Below are positions 1 through 12,149 of a stretch of 64,000 nt of DNA, in pieces. Under the pieces are notes generated by a model, which saw only the letters and a list, made by a program, of their open reading frames with translations, had not been told where the DNA came from and did not search any database. Position 1 is the stretch's first letter, and each line of letters opens with the position of its first letter. The position numbers and the translations under genes are program-made. The stretch lies in NCBI GenBank assembly GCA_963693085.1, contig OY856409.1:526674803-526738802 (forward strand). The letters run 5' to 3'. This DNA is from Alisma plantago-aquatica. Lineage: Eukaryota; Streptophyta; Magnoliopsida; Alismatales; Alismataceae.

Positions 1-20
1 ACATATTGATTGTGGCACTT

Positions 21-138
21 GCAAAGAAAGAGATGGCACACACGCAACACAGAACTGGCAAGTAAGATCAATGTATCATTACAAAGAAAGAGATAGCACA
101 CACACAACATGAAACTGGCTAATAAGATTAATGAATCT
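21..138. repeat. Two-copy 60-bp tandem repeat
   Basis: Two adjacent copies of a unit beginning (g/a)caaagaaagagat, at 21-80 and 81-138, each followed by a CA-rich tract and a stretch ending in taagat(c/t)aatg. Period is 60 bases. No coding potential is visible. Confidence 0.7.
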
Positions 139-1074
139 ATGATAATAAAATCCAATATCGTCTAGTTTAAGTTACACACACGCATGCCCAGATAGTTGTT
201 GTGTTCATTGACTCTTGATGTTGAGTATGTCTCTGACATCATAGTATATTATTGCTTCAAAGAGTCAATTGAGCACGACATTCACACGGTCACTTCATCC
301 TTCCCATCCTAGCTCATGGGGAAAAAATGCCAACCACAGTGACAACAATGGGGAGTAATGCAGTCTTTGTTGTCATGTCACCAGTTAGCTTACTTATTGA
401 ATATTTACTTACCCTCATCTTATGATATTTTTTCTTGTTCATATACCATTTATGAGGCAAAGTTAGATGTATTTTAGAACTAGTGTATGAAACATGATCC
501 CACCTTGTCTCAAAATATGGGGAGATTTTTGATACCACATCTGACTTTGATTATTATATGAACAAATTTCCTTTCCTTAGCCATTTCTCACTATTGGTGT
601 TTATTATGGTCCGGGTATGAACTGTCATCTGATATTGAAGTTTTAAAGGGGTCTAGTGGTGGATCTAGAAATAATGATTTAGTCAAGTCATGACATATGA
701 GATGACTTTTAGCCTATGATATTGTCGGTTAACAAAACAACAAAAAAATATTATACAACTATTATAATGTCTTCAATCAGGGAATATAAACCAACTTTAA
801 TATTAAAAGAATAAAAGGTACATGTATTGAAAGTTAGAAACTTACATGATTTGTGATAATATTAAATAGTCAAAGAGAACCCTGCCAAAGTCTTGTAGTC
901 TGGAAATGATGCATAAAAACATTAACATCAATGTTTTTAATAAATCATGTTTCACATGTGCCAACAACCAACCATTAAGAGATACATTCTTACAAACCTT
1001 AGAGATGAATTGGGTTTTCTTAGAGTATTTTGAGTTTTTGTGGTCTTAGTTTGATAGAGTTTTTGGAATTTTAC
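139..1074. other. AT-rich spacer, no gene recognised
   Basis: Short ORFs only, including a 74-residue minus-strand frame at 314-538 without recognisable motifs. No TIR, LTR or RNA gene found. Confidence 0.5.
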
Positions 1075-1077
1075 TTA

Positions 1078-2084
1078 GGCTCCGATTGCTTTGGTGTAAG
1101 TCATAAGTTTTGTGGAACTCATTTTCTGGAAACTATAGTATAGTTTCTAGAACTTAGGTTCCATTCACTTCCATGTGATTGGTTTGTTGCAAGTGTAAAT
1201 ATTGAAAATGCTAAAACCATTGCTAATTTTTATAGTGTAGTATAAAAAAGCAAGCATGGAAAAGACATAAAAAATCCTAACCGTGAAAATCACAATATTT
1301 TTCAATCATAATAACATCAAAAGTGGTTATGGTGTGGATGTCGCTCCTTTAAAAAATATTTTATTATGATACAACTATAATCTTAATAAAACTATTATGA
1401 TTAAAATCACATAGCAATATTTTGATTTCACTTTGTATGTATAAAGTATTGTAATAATATCCACATTTCATGTGATTGTAAATATAATTTTTGGTTCATC
1501 GTTGTTTAACACATTGTAAAATATTAATTTAAATTTTTGTGGGGAATTTTTATTATATTATTCGTGCATGGTCATAGCTAATTGTCATTTTTCTCATCTT
1601 ATTATATAAATTTGATGAATAAAAATATGACAGGTAAATCACATTGTTTTCACATGGTGCAATGTGTATCTTTTTCATGTTGTTTCTATTTTTTATTTTG
1701 TAAATCACAATGATACTGGTAGTTATAGTTTAAAATATTTTACATAGTGTGATTATAGTGTATGCTATTTTTTCATATTACATTATGGTTTTAAAAATGA
1801 ACTATATCCACATCAATAATATTACTAGTCATAAATATTTTATGTGCCATTTGTGACGAATGAAGAACATAATTGTATAAGAAATGTTGTTAGTTGTCCC
1901 GAAACTCATTTTCCGCTTTTTTTAATAGGTAACTCATGAACTATGTTTTGTATGTTAGTCTGTAACTCACCAGAAGTCACGGAACTCAAGTTCCAACACT
2001 TACTATAAACCAATCATACAAAAATACTTAAGGAACTCCAATTCATAAGTTTTGCGGACTAGTTACGACAAATCAATCAGAGCC
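1078..2084. mobile_element. PIF/Harbinger-like non-autonomous element (about 1 kb)
   Basis: The left end reads GGCTCCGATTGCTTTG and the right end, on the complementary strand, GGCTCTGATTGATTTG. They are flanked by identical 3-bp TTA at 1075-1077 and 2085-2087. A TTA duplication with ends starting GG is typical of PIF/Harbinger and Tourist elements. Inverted similarity extends inward for roughly 120 bases (for example tgattggttt near 1177 pairs with aaaccaatca near 2013). The interior is AT-rich with no ORF, so it would depend on a transposase from elsewhere. The superfamily call is inferred from duplication and end sequence only. Confidence 0.6.
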
Positions 2085-2087
2085 TTA

Positions 2088-3329
2088 GTACCAAAGTCTA
2101 TCTAGAGTTACAATTTGCACTTATCTAATTTTGAGAGTGTGGATTATGTGTGTATGATCTTTTGGGATTTGTCCATTGGAGTATTGGATGAATTGAAATC
2201 CCTAAAATTAACAAAAAAAGCAATCATTCAGAGATTCATCACTTATCTTGTTTCATAGCAGTGTTTTAGGGTTTTCATCATAGAAAACTCTTTCTCCATG
2301 GTAGTAGTTGTAAAAGACAATATCAATTAGACATTATAAGTCAGTAGACTAAATGGAAATGTTTCTATTGTATTTTTGACCAACTTGTGAGCAAGAGTGT
2401 GACAAATACATTAAATGTAGGTATTTAGTTGGATTCTAAATTTGTCAATATCTTGCATATTTATGCCTCTAGGATATAATGCTACCATCAAAATAGATTT
2501 ACCTTCACCAGAGGTGACAAAGTTATCAATTGGATCAAGGGAAGCAATGCACAATAATAGCACTATGTTTCCTTCATTGAATCCTCATTCACATCATTTA
2601 CCAATAATTCTATCATTGTGACAAAAACATAGAATTAAAACTAGTCTGCATCTGTCTTCACCTTTTAGCCACCTAACAATCTACTTGACATCACATAAAC
2701 ATCATTCATATGCTTCAGTGGAATTTCATAATTTACATATATTTTAAAAACCAAATTTCATGAAAATTTTCCATTCATCATCATTTGTCATCAAAAAATT
2801 AGTTACCTCTTCACTATGATGACATGATAATTTTATTAGAGATAGGATACACATCAACACCATTGTCTTCTTATATCAAATGAGTGTATTAAACATGACA
2901 AGTTTCCAATATATTATCCTTTTTTATTCTCTCTCTCTATCTCTTTATTCAATCAGTTGATTCCTCATCCATTTTTTAACAATGCATTAAACGCGCCGGT
3001 ATCCAACTTACTCTTGTTTTGAAGACTCTCTCTCCCCACCCAACCTTACTAATATATCATTTTCAATACAACATCATTTTTCATCACCCTCTCTCTCCAT
3101 ACCCCCACCATCCTAATATTTTGTTTTGAATATAACTTATGTTTCATCACATCCTAGATTTTTTTTCTATCTATCCAACTCATCCTCCTCTGTAATCCTT
3201 GCTCCTCTAAAAAATAGGTAATTGTACACTAGAGTTTATTAATTGCAAATAAAGTAACTACAAGAGTGAAAACAGTAATTATCTAGTGATAATCATGAAA
3301 ACTAAGGGGGGTAATTGATTTTCCCCTAC
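2088..3329. other. Spacer, no gene recognised
   Basis: AT-rich with pyrimidine runs near 2927-2945 and 3030-3100. No ORF with recognisable motifs, no paired repeat ends found. Confidence 0.45.
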
Positions 3330-4560
3330 TAACCACTAAGAAACTATCATCCACGCGTGAGGTAGTGTCCTTAAGTGGCCTAAAAGATGCATCGTTTAGG
3401 TATTCAATTTAAACAACAATTGCTAAAAATTGAATGATTGGACCGTGAACCAACCATTTCATGTGTTGAACCAATCGATTCGAGTGTTCGGTTAATTGAA
3501 CTAAGATTGGTAATCTGATCCATGACATGACCAATTCAACAAGTAAACTGATTGGCTCAGGTCTTTGAACTGGCCGCTTCAAGTTGTGAACTGACTTATT
3601 AGTTTAGCAATTCGATTGGATCAATGATTGATATTGATATCATTTTGTGCATTAATCATATATTAATTACCAATACAATTATGATTTGGGAACATAGAAA
3701 AATGATCAATTCAAGAGTTGAACTGATCATCTCATGTGTGAACCGGCCGGTACAATGTTCCCATGTTTGAGAAAATTTATAAAATTCCATGTTTTCAACT
3801 CCCACTCAGTCTGTAAACCCTAACTCTAGCCATCCTATAAATAGAGGGGTATTGGGGGCCTTTTAGAGACAAAACAATAAGCTTTGACAATTGTTATCCT
3901 CTCTCATTGTGGTAACTGAGAGAGCCCGAGAAAGTCCTACCCTTCAAAGGGAGGGATAGTAAGGGAGAGACAATTAGGAGAGCAAGTTGGCACTAGCACA
4001 CTAACTAGAAGGGATAGATCCTTCTTGTTCACTCATCTAGAACGACAAGAGTTCCCAGTGGTCTGTGTGGACTACTATAGAGATGAGGAGGTTGTTGCCA
4101 CCGCTAAGAGGATGCAGTCAACCGTCATCTGTGGTGATCAACCACGAGGTCGTCGTTGACAGCCGTCCAGGTGCAACTTGAAGAAAGGTGCACACTGCAA
4201 CAAGGGATTGTTTCTAGAATTGCTCCAAGACCATAGTTGTTGAGACAATCTGTTGTTTAAGGGGAATATGAAAAGTAAATTTGCGGTTTCTACTTCCTTA
4301 TTTGATGCCATATTTCCCAACATATAGAACATGTATCTCTATGATTTAATCTATGTCATATCTTTGGACATGTATTTTTTCTTTATTTTGCCTACAAGCT
4401 TGATGTAGTAAACCTTCTAGTTCATTATGACTAGAGTGTTTCTTTCTTACTTCATATATATACTTGTCTGGATCTATTCCATTACTGGCTTCCTAGGTCC
4501 TATCCCCTCTGTCTCTCTAGTCTGTGGAGGGTGGATTTGGGTAAAAATGGATTTGTGACA
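3330..4560 (+). mobile_element. Probable degraded LTR or LTR-promoter region
   Basis: The stretch has the composition of a plant LTR. An upstream part is rich in repeated motifs of the type gaaccaatcgatt / gaactgat / gaaccggccgg (3440-3760). A strong TATA box follows at 3836, then a purine-rich leader (about 3900-4000). No partner LTR, primer-binding site or target duplication was found, so both ends are guesses. It lies just upstream of Athila pol, but that need not mean it belongs to Athila. The U3-like motif style is closer to copia LTRs. Confidence 0.3.
3836..3844 (+). promoter_or_regulatory. TATA box of probable LTR
   Basis: TATAAATAG, followed by a G-rich short leader and then a purine-rich stretch, as in plant LTR promoters. 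Transcription would start about 30 bases downstream. Confidence 0.4.
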
Positions 4561-5119
4561 GTGTTATCCTATGTGTCATTCAGGTTTGTTTCTTTATTGT
4601 GCTCAAATGTCAACTAACATTGTACATCGAACGACATGTGATGAGTGTAGTGACTTTAGGTCTAGGAACTACCATCACCATGAGAGATGATTCAGACTAC
4701 CAATCATGGTTTCCATATGTCACTCTCAAGGTGGGTTTGTTTGATACATTGTTCTATAACAAGTATATGTGTGTTTGGTTTGATATTACATATCATGAGT
4801 AATGAGATTCTATCATCAACCAACACACACTCTAGTAGTATGTGTTATTGATGTATATTAGCTTTCCACGATAATATCCTACTAGGGACATAACAAGAAT
4901 GTATATACTCTTAACATTTGTATGATCTCATTGTTCAGGTCCTCAACTAAAATACACACATAATTAAGTAATATCATTCTTTAGACATTTATTATGTTGC
5001 ATCATCATCTCATAACTGAATAAAATAGAATAACTTGGAAGATTGTGTTTATTATTAATCAAATAGTTTACAATATATGCCATTACAATCATCAATGATT
5101 GGATCTTTGGGCATACATA
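4561..5119. other. Spacer, no gene recognised
   Basis: One 67-residue open frame (4599-4802) has no recognisable motif. No repeats or RNA genes seen. Confidence 0.4.
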
Positions 5120-8050
5120 CCAACACCAAATGCACCAGAGATGAAGCTTCTACATGAGGGGCATGAATATGTCTTCTTATATGATAAGAAAGTCTACCTT
5201 GTAATTGTTTGAGAAAAAAGACAAGTTGTTGACAGAACTAAGGAGGAGGAAGAAGGCACTAGGCTACAAAATGATAGATCTGACAAGAGTGAGCCAAGCC
5301 CTCAGCATGCACAAAATTAACATGATTGGCAACTAAAAGCCATCCATTGAGCCTCAATGCAATCTCAACCCTATTTTGAAGGAGGTTGTGCGTAAGGAGG
5401 AGATCAAGATACTACTTTCTGGTATCATCTATCCCATCTTTAATTCACCTTGGGTGTGTCCCATGCATGTTGTGCTAAAGAATGGAGACAATCACTTTTT
5501 TTGAATGAGAAAAATGACCTTATTCCCACCAACATCATTATCGGGTGGTGCATGTGCATAGACTATTGCAAGCTCAATAATGCAAATGGGAAGAACCACT
5601 TGCCTCTTCCTTTTCTTGATCAAGTCCTACAGTGACTTTCATGCCAGGAATACTTCTACTACCTAGATGGATATTCTAGATTCTATAAGATACCCATCCA
5701 TCCCAGCGATTAAGAGAAGACCGCCTTCACATGTCCCTTTGGCATGCATGCTTTTTTCCGTGTGCCATTTTGGTTATGCAACACACTTGCTACTTTCTAG
5801 CATTCCATGTCCAAAATATTCTCTAGCCTCACCAAAACTACAATATAAATCTTAATGGATGACTTCTTAGTCTATGGAGATCGTTTTAAATCATGTTTAC
5901 ACCATTTGTCCCTTGTCCTAGAATGTTGTGAAGAAGCGCATTTGGTGCTGAATTGGGAAAAATGTCACTTCATGGTGAACAAGGGAATTGTTCTAGGACA
6001 TCATGTCAACTATAGAGGCATAGAAGTTGACAAATCAAAGATAGAAGTGATTGCCAAACTATCTCCACCAACTATTGTCAAAGAAATCTGGGCATTCCCC
6101 AGACATGCCAAATTTTATAGAATATTCATTCACGGCTCTAGCCAAATCACCAAGCCTCTAACGAAGCTTCTCTTCAAGGATACGAAATTGATCTCTAATC
6201 ATGAATGCATTAAGAGCTTCAACAATGTAAAGGAAACTCTTATTTCTACTCCCATCCTTTGGGCACCAGACTAGTCTCTTCCCTTCAAAATTATTAGTGA
6301 TGCAAGTGATTATGTCATAGGGGTATTCCTAGGGTAGCATGTCGATAAGAAACATCACATTATTTACTATGAAGCAAGACTCTGGACAATGTGTGAAGGA
6401 ACTAAGAAGCAACTAAAAAGGAGCTTTTGTCCATTGTCTTTTCCTTTGACAAGTTTTCTCCTACTTTATTGGCTCATAAGTAACCATATACACTAATCAT
6501 GCGACTATCAAATATATGATATAAATGAAAGATGTGAAACCAAGTTTGATCAGAGGGATTCTTCTGCTTCATGAGTTTGATATAGAAATCAAGGATAAAA
6601 AAGGAAGTGAGAAGGTCTTCACATATCACCTTACCAAATTGCATGTCCAGAATAGTGAGATGATCTCTATCAACAACTCCTTACCTGATGACCACTTGCT
6701 GAAAATATCTACATTCACACCGTGGCATGTAAATTTTGTCAACTATCTAGCTGTAGGAGTCCTTCATCCAGATAGGACATGCAATTATAAGAAAAAATTC
6801 ATGTTAGAGATTCACCACTATTATTGGGATTATCTTACGTCTTTCAATTATTCTCATATGGCCTTTATCATCATTGCATCTCTGAAGAGGAAGCTACTCT
6901 TATTCTTGAATAGTGTCAATCAGGACCAACTGGGTGCAACATGAGCTCCAAAAATATTGTGTTTAAAGTCCTTCAATGTGGGTTCTTTTGACCTACTATC
7001 TTCAAGGACGATCATCAATTTGTTAAGTCATGTGTCCAATGCCAACATTCAGGTAATATTTCCAACATGGGTGAGATTCCCCTCAAACATTAGCAAGAAG
7101 TGGAGATCTTTGATGTTTTGGGTGTGGATTACATGGGTCCATTCCCCTCCACTTATGTCTTCTCATACATACAGGTAGGTGTTGATTATGTTTCAAAATG
7201 GGTTGAATCCATCCCCACAATGTCTACTGATTCCAAGGCAGTGATCAAAACATTCAAAGATATCATTATCGCATGCCTTGGAGTCCCCTGAACCGTCATT
7301 TCTAATGGGGGACTACACTTTTGGGAATGTATCTTTAAAGCACTTCTCTATAGATATGGAGTTTCTCATCGTGTACACACTCCTTACCACACTTAGACTA
7401 GTGATCAGGCGGAAGTTTCCAACCATTGAATCAAATATATTCTTGAGACGTCAGTCAGAAGGCCACAAAAAGATTGAGAAAACAAGTTAAAATATGCACT
7501 CTTGGCATATAGGACTGCATATAAGACTCACCTAGGCAATACACCTTTCTTTCGCAAACTATGGGAAGTCTTGTCATTTACCAGTGGAGCTTAGACACAA
7601 AGCTCAATGGGCCATCAAGCAACTCAACTTCAACTTCCATGGAGCAAAAGAAAATTGACTACTTCAACAGTAAGAGATAAAAGAAATACAGATGACTGTG
7701 TATGAAAATGCACATATCTACTAGGAGAGTACAAAGATGTACCATGATGGCACCCTGAAGAGGAAATATATGCAAGTCAAAGACTAGGAGAGTACAAATA
7801 TGTACCATGATGGCACCCTGAAGAGGAAATATATGCAAGACGAAGACTAAGTATTACTATACAAATCTTGTCTCTATCTCTTTTTAGGAAAGCTCCTGAC
7901 ATGATGATTGGGTCCATTCACCATCAAGCACATCTTCAAGTTATGGATCTATTATCATTTGGAGTGAGAAGATTGGTGAATTCATAGTCAATGGCTAACA
8001 TTATGAACATCATTTCATTAACATTGATGTGTAGGCCAATCAACCACTCT
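5120..8050 (+). pseudogene. Athila-lineage Ty3/gypsy pol (RT, RNase H, integrase), decayed
   Basis: In intact form this polyprotein copies the element RNA into DNA and inserts it. Reading across frames I see, in order: the pre-RT segment (about 5120-5440); RT with a CIDY-K-LNNA-like motif (5450-5635); the catalytic region beginning MDDF followed by LVLNWEKCHFM and GIVLGH (5855-6000); RNase H with KPLTKLL (to about 6280); the end of RNase H (6525-6640); the H2C2 zinc region (about 6840-7060, ending C-V-Q-C); and the integrase core with VDYMGPFPS and [10 protein letters not shown] (7100-7290). A C-terminal part contains CHLPVEL and WAIKQLNF in broken frames (about 7560-7640). The YMDDF-type RT and these integrase words are characteristic of Athila rather than Tat or chromoviruses. 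The second integrase aspartate reads asparagine (ISNGG at about 7299-7313). Many stops and frameshifts make it non-functional. Its own gag and 5' LTR are not found upstream. Confidence 0.85.
7721..7846 (+). repeat. 63-bp tandem duplication inside Athila pol
   Basis: Two copies, 7721-7783 and 7784-7846, begin ctaggagagtacaaa and differ at only a few bases. The period of 63 bases is 21 codons, so the duplication keeps frame. It falls in the integrase C-terminal segment (words like KMYHDGTLKRKY). Confidence 0.9.
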
Positions 8051-9338
8051 CACTTCTCCCTCCAACATATCATGATTGATTTTTTAGGCATCAAGTTGTT
8101 GATGTTAAACAAAGGCATTTCTCGAGAGGCAACCTAAGTGTTAGTTTCATTTGTAGTTGTTTTCACATCTTATTTCATTTTTTTTTAATTTAGTTAGTGT
8201 ATCTCTTGACAAGAACACTGATTATAACAATTTTAATTGTAGGTGAATAACTTCTACTAAATGGAGAGAAACCATGGTCTATGGCCCAACCAACATAATT
8301 ATTCACCTCTACCTTGAGTTTAATGTTTGCTCAAGAAGGAGAAAATATCTAAGTTCAGGGTGGAGTGTGGGTGGTACGTATTCTACTATCTACTCACATC
8401 TATATATTTGAACTTATGATCTTATCATTGCATACGTCATGCATTGCATTTAGCTTAAAATGTTCGTAAAAATAGAGTAAACAAAACCATTACCTAGTCA
8501 TATTAGATCATGTTACCCTGGAAAACATGTCAAGTTTTAGGAACAGAGAGGGATCAAACACATTGTTCTTCAAACTGACTAGTGAAGCAAATTCATGAAA
8601 TCATTACTTTTTCCCTCATCATGTCAGTATTCAAGCATAATGAGTACAACCTGGTGCACAGAATCATAAATCAAGTTGCATGTTGATTTGACTCCTCTTC
8701 TACATTTCTTCTTCCATCTTCTTACCTTCCATTATTCAAAAAGAAAATTAAAATCCATAAAAGTGACAAACTCCAAGTTTTGGGTGCACACCCCCTAGCT
8801 GCTCTATTCTCTTCTTCAATGCCCCACTCTATGTAATAGGAGCATACCACCAAAAAGAAACAATATCGATGTATAAAAAAAAGAAAAAAATATTGCAATA
8901 TATGTATATGCACAAATAAAATCAATCTCGAGTCAAATAGAGGAGAGATCTGCATCTTCCTTCTGCAACGCCTTTCTCTCCATTCTCTACCCAGAGACAC
9001 AATGTATGTCTCAATTTGATATCCTTTTCATGCCCACTAGTGTCAGATAATCTACATACTTATTGTTTTGTACATTTCTCTAAATGCTCATGAAAACTCT
9101 TAGATTTGTCTTATATTGGAAATAGTGGTGAGGAAGTGTTCTTAGAAGCAAAATTGGAAACAAAGACATGGACAGATGTGTCCTATGGTCTCATGAAGTT
9201 GGGATGCTTGGCGATGTCATGTGGTAGGGAAATGAGCACGATTTGAAGATGAGGCAATCAGATGGGTTGAAAGAATATATTTGGCAACTTTTTAGATTTT
9301 ATGTAACTCGAGGACGAGCAGCATTTAAGTAATTCTAG
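8051..9338 (+). mobile_element. Athila 3' non-coding region
   Basis: Two landmark sequences of Athila-type elements are visible. At 8104-8137 the stretch gttaaacaaaggcatttctc continues into gagaggcaaccta, matching the conserved TTAAAC...GGGAGGCAACCC word downstream of Athila pol. At about 9306-9333 ctcgaggacgagcagcattt runs into aagt, matching the GGACGAGCAAA...TTAAG word that precedes the polypurine tract and 3' LTR. The polypurine tract itself appears lost. A minus-strand 92-residue frame (8722-9000) has no recognisable content. Confidence 0.6.
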
Positions 9339-11245
9339 TTTTAGTTGAATTTTCAGCATAGTTTTGCATCAATTTCCATAATTTCACTTTTAAGCTACCT
9401 TTCATTTAGTTTTTCTTAATTTTATGTTAATTTATAAGATTTTGATCATTTTCCTTCAATTCCATGGCAGGCTTAAACCTCATGAACCAGAAAAGGAGAC
9501 GAGATGATGGTCCCACTAATGGATTAGAGGGCCCAATTGTTTTTGACTAAATGGACCATGTTTTTTATTATTTGATTCCCCATCAGTTGATCAGTTCCAT
9601 CGGTTTACAAAACATTTGTCAAACCATCAGTTTTTACTTATTCTCTCTTCCATCGAAAGATGTTGATCAATTAACATCGACCATCAACCTTACACGAATA
9701 GCCCCCCATGTGGGTATCCTCTAATGAACCATCAGATTGCATCACCTCTACCTGACCATCAATTTGCATCATTCGTTCTGTCATTCAGTTGATGAGCAGA
9801 TCTCACCTCCGATGGCATCTCTTCTCTCGACTTCTAATGGTTCTAGTACATATACCTTCTAATAACAATTCTACATATTACTTTTGATGCCCTTACAACA
9901 TCAATCTTCTAATGAATATCTTGTGCTACCTTCTGAAGGGTCATCTGCATTCAACAACCAATGGATCTACTCCTTCCTCTTCTAATGGTTGTGCTTTGAC
10001 CTCTTCTAATGGTCTGTCTAACCATTCACCTACCAATGTCTAGACTAAATATTGTAAGACTCTTCACCTACCTATGCAGTTACTACAAACTGACGACCCA
10101 TCATCTTCCCCACAACATCACTACCTCTTCACCTCCATGGTGATGCTGAGACTTCACTCCATGGTGGATGGGAGGGTTCCAAACCATGTCTGATTCCTAT
10201 AAATAGAAGACCAAGACATGCAGGAAAACAATCTGCCATTTACCCCGCCAGACGGCCATTGTGAAGACCTACCTTCGACCTTCACCATCAATTGACTTCC
10301 TCCACTGGTACCAAAAAATCCAAGAACCATACCTCAAAAGAGGCCTTCTCACGGCACCCTTGCTCATCAGTTGACGATTTATACCGTCAATAGCCTATTT
10401 TACTCTCCCATCGGATACTATATCTAACCTTGAAGAAGGAAGGATGAAAACTGAAGACCATTTCTAAAATTTCCAGTGTTAGATCTACTACTACATCAAA
10501 TGCTACCATTCTAAATTTCAAAGAAAAACTTATGCACACCACAAATTAGCTTTTATCTTCTTTTGTGATCATGGTTTCTTTCTCTCTTCATTTTTTATTT
10601 CTATTTTTACTGTCATTAGCAAGTACCCTTGCAAGGGTTAAGGGAGTAGCCCCACTACATGATTTTTTCTTTCCATATTGCATCTAGTATTGTATGAACC
10701 AATATATGCTTTGAATCAATCGGTTTTATGTTTATATTCCTGCCCGATCATCACATTTATAAGTAAATAAAATTATTGGTGTAGAGAACTTCAAACCTAG
10801 GATCTTGGATGTCAATTGATTCATGTTAAATCCTTGATGCAAAATTTGGATATGTGTTTTCTGGGGAAATGGATGTATGATTTCTAGGTAATGTGACAAT
10901 GAGCTTAGATTGATATCTGTCTAAGTTTTATCCCTATCACCAAAAGGGGGATTTCCTTATTGCCAACATCTTATATCCATGCTTAATATGATGTAGTTAG
11001 AAAGTATTGATAGGTAGCAGTGGCAAAAGTCATTCCACCCTAGTGTTCCCATCCATTAATTTAGCAAACATTTAGTTCAACCTTTACTATTTGCAACATA
11101 GTATAATCAACGACCAGATCTAAATCTTGTGTTAAATACTAGTTCTTGTTTGGTTAATTTGATCAGAACAATTCTTAAAAATGTCATCCTTTGGTTTGGT
11201 CACGAACTATACTATAATAAGCTTTGTCCACTTGTGGGTGTTGAT
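9339..11245 (+). mobile_element. Probable Athila-lineage LTR
   Basis: Placed between the GGACGAGCA landmark on the left and, on the right, gaactatactataataagct followed by ttgtccacttgtgggtgttg (about 11205-11243), which resembles the conserved end of Athila LTRs. It contains a TATA box at 10198. Its left part is rich in repeated ccatcagtt / gatcagttcc motifs (9580-9830), as in U3 regions. There is no second copy in the window and no target duplication, so the ends are approximate. A decayed Athila gag lies downstream, in the right orientation for this to be a 5' LTR. Confidence 0.45.
10198..10206 (+). promoter_or_regulatory. TATA box in Athila-like LTR
   Basis: TATAAATAG followed by a short purine-rich leader, within the inferred LTR. 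Confidence 0.4.
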
Positions 11246-12149
11246 TTTTGTATGCTAGTAAAGGTAAACTTTAGGGATATCACCCCTAGTGAATTTTCCA
11301 GTGCAATAAAACCCACATCACGTATCCATGCATTGGCAATAGTGATGCATAGATCAATTAATTTACAATAAGAACAAATTATGCTTATTCATTACATGGT
11401 TATATAACATGAGATAGATGTTTAGGTGAAACCCATGTCACAATTTCTCCCCATTAAAGTTCTTAAATTGGTTAATCTAAATTTTAGTTATATTTTCAAA
11501 TATAGTAGCTTTAATTCATGAAAATCATTAAATAACTTTTAAAAAGGTGTATTTTGGAAAACTATAAGTTCCATGCCTGACAATGTTAGGTCCCTTTTGA
11601 ACAACCACTTCTATTTCCATCACATATACTTGACAGGAAAATGATTTTAGTCTAGTAATTAATTAGAAAACTTATGAAAATATAGTAATAAGTTTTTGGC
11701 CCCAATTTTGGGAAAACGATGATATTGTTAGAGTAGAAATTCTAGATAGTGAGTGAGAATTTGTAAATCGACATTTTAATATTCTGTGAGCCATTTATTC
11801 ACTATTCATTATATCCTTCCATCCATACTGCCATTTCAAAATTTATTTCTGCATAATCCACTCCATGATTCATCATGAGTGATTTTCTTTAAATTACTAT
11901 AGTAAATTTGTTCCAGTGTGTATGCCACAAATGAGGATATAAAGCCCTGATATTCCACTACTTTTTGACCTAGAGATGGAACACATCTTGAGAAATCTCA
12001 GGACAGAATGAAGAACTACTTCACCTATACCACAAATTAATTTTAGCCAAGTATAATCAGTTCCTATCATGTCTAAAAACCACCTTTTGAAGGAATTTGT
12101 TGTCCCTACAACAATACACATGAATGGGATACTCAATCTCCAAATGATC
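11246..12149. other. Leader between LTR and gag, no intact gene
   Basis: No primer-binding site can be identified after the presumed LTR end. The 80-residue frame at 11129-11371 and the minus-strand frames at 11897-12368 overlap LTR or gag sequence and lack motifs of their own. Confidence 0.4.

Noticed and set aside
5120..8050. Possible endogenous pararetrovirus
   Set aside because: The integrase core with H2C2 and Athila-specific words identifies a gypsy retrotransposon. Plant pararetroviruses lack integrase.
8722..9000. 92-residue minus frame in the Athila 3' region
   Set aside because: AT-rich, no motif, lies in the known non-coding part of the element.
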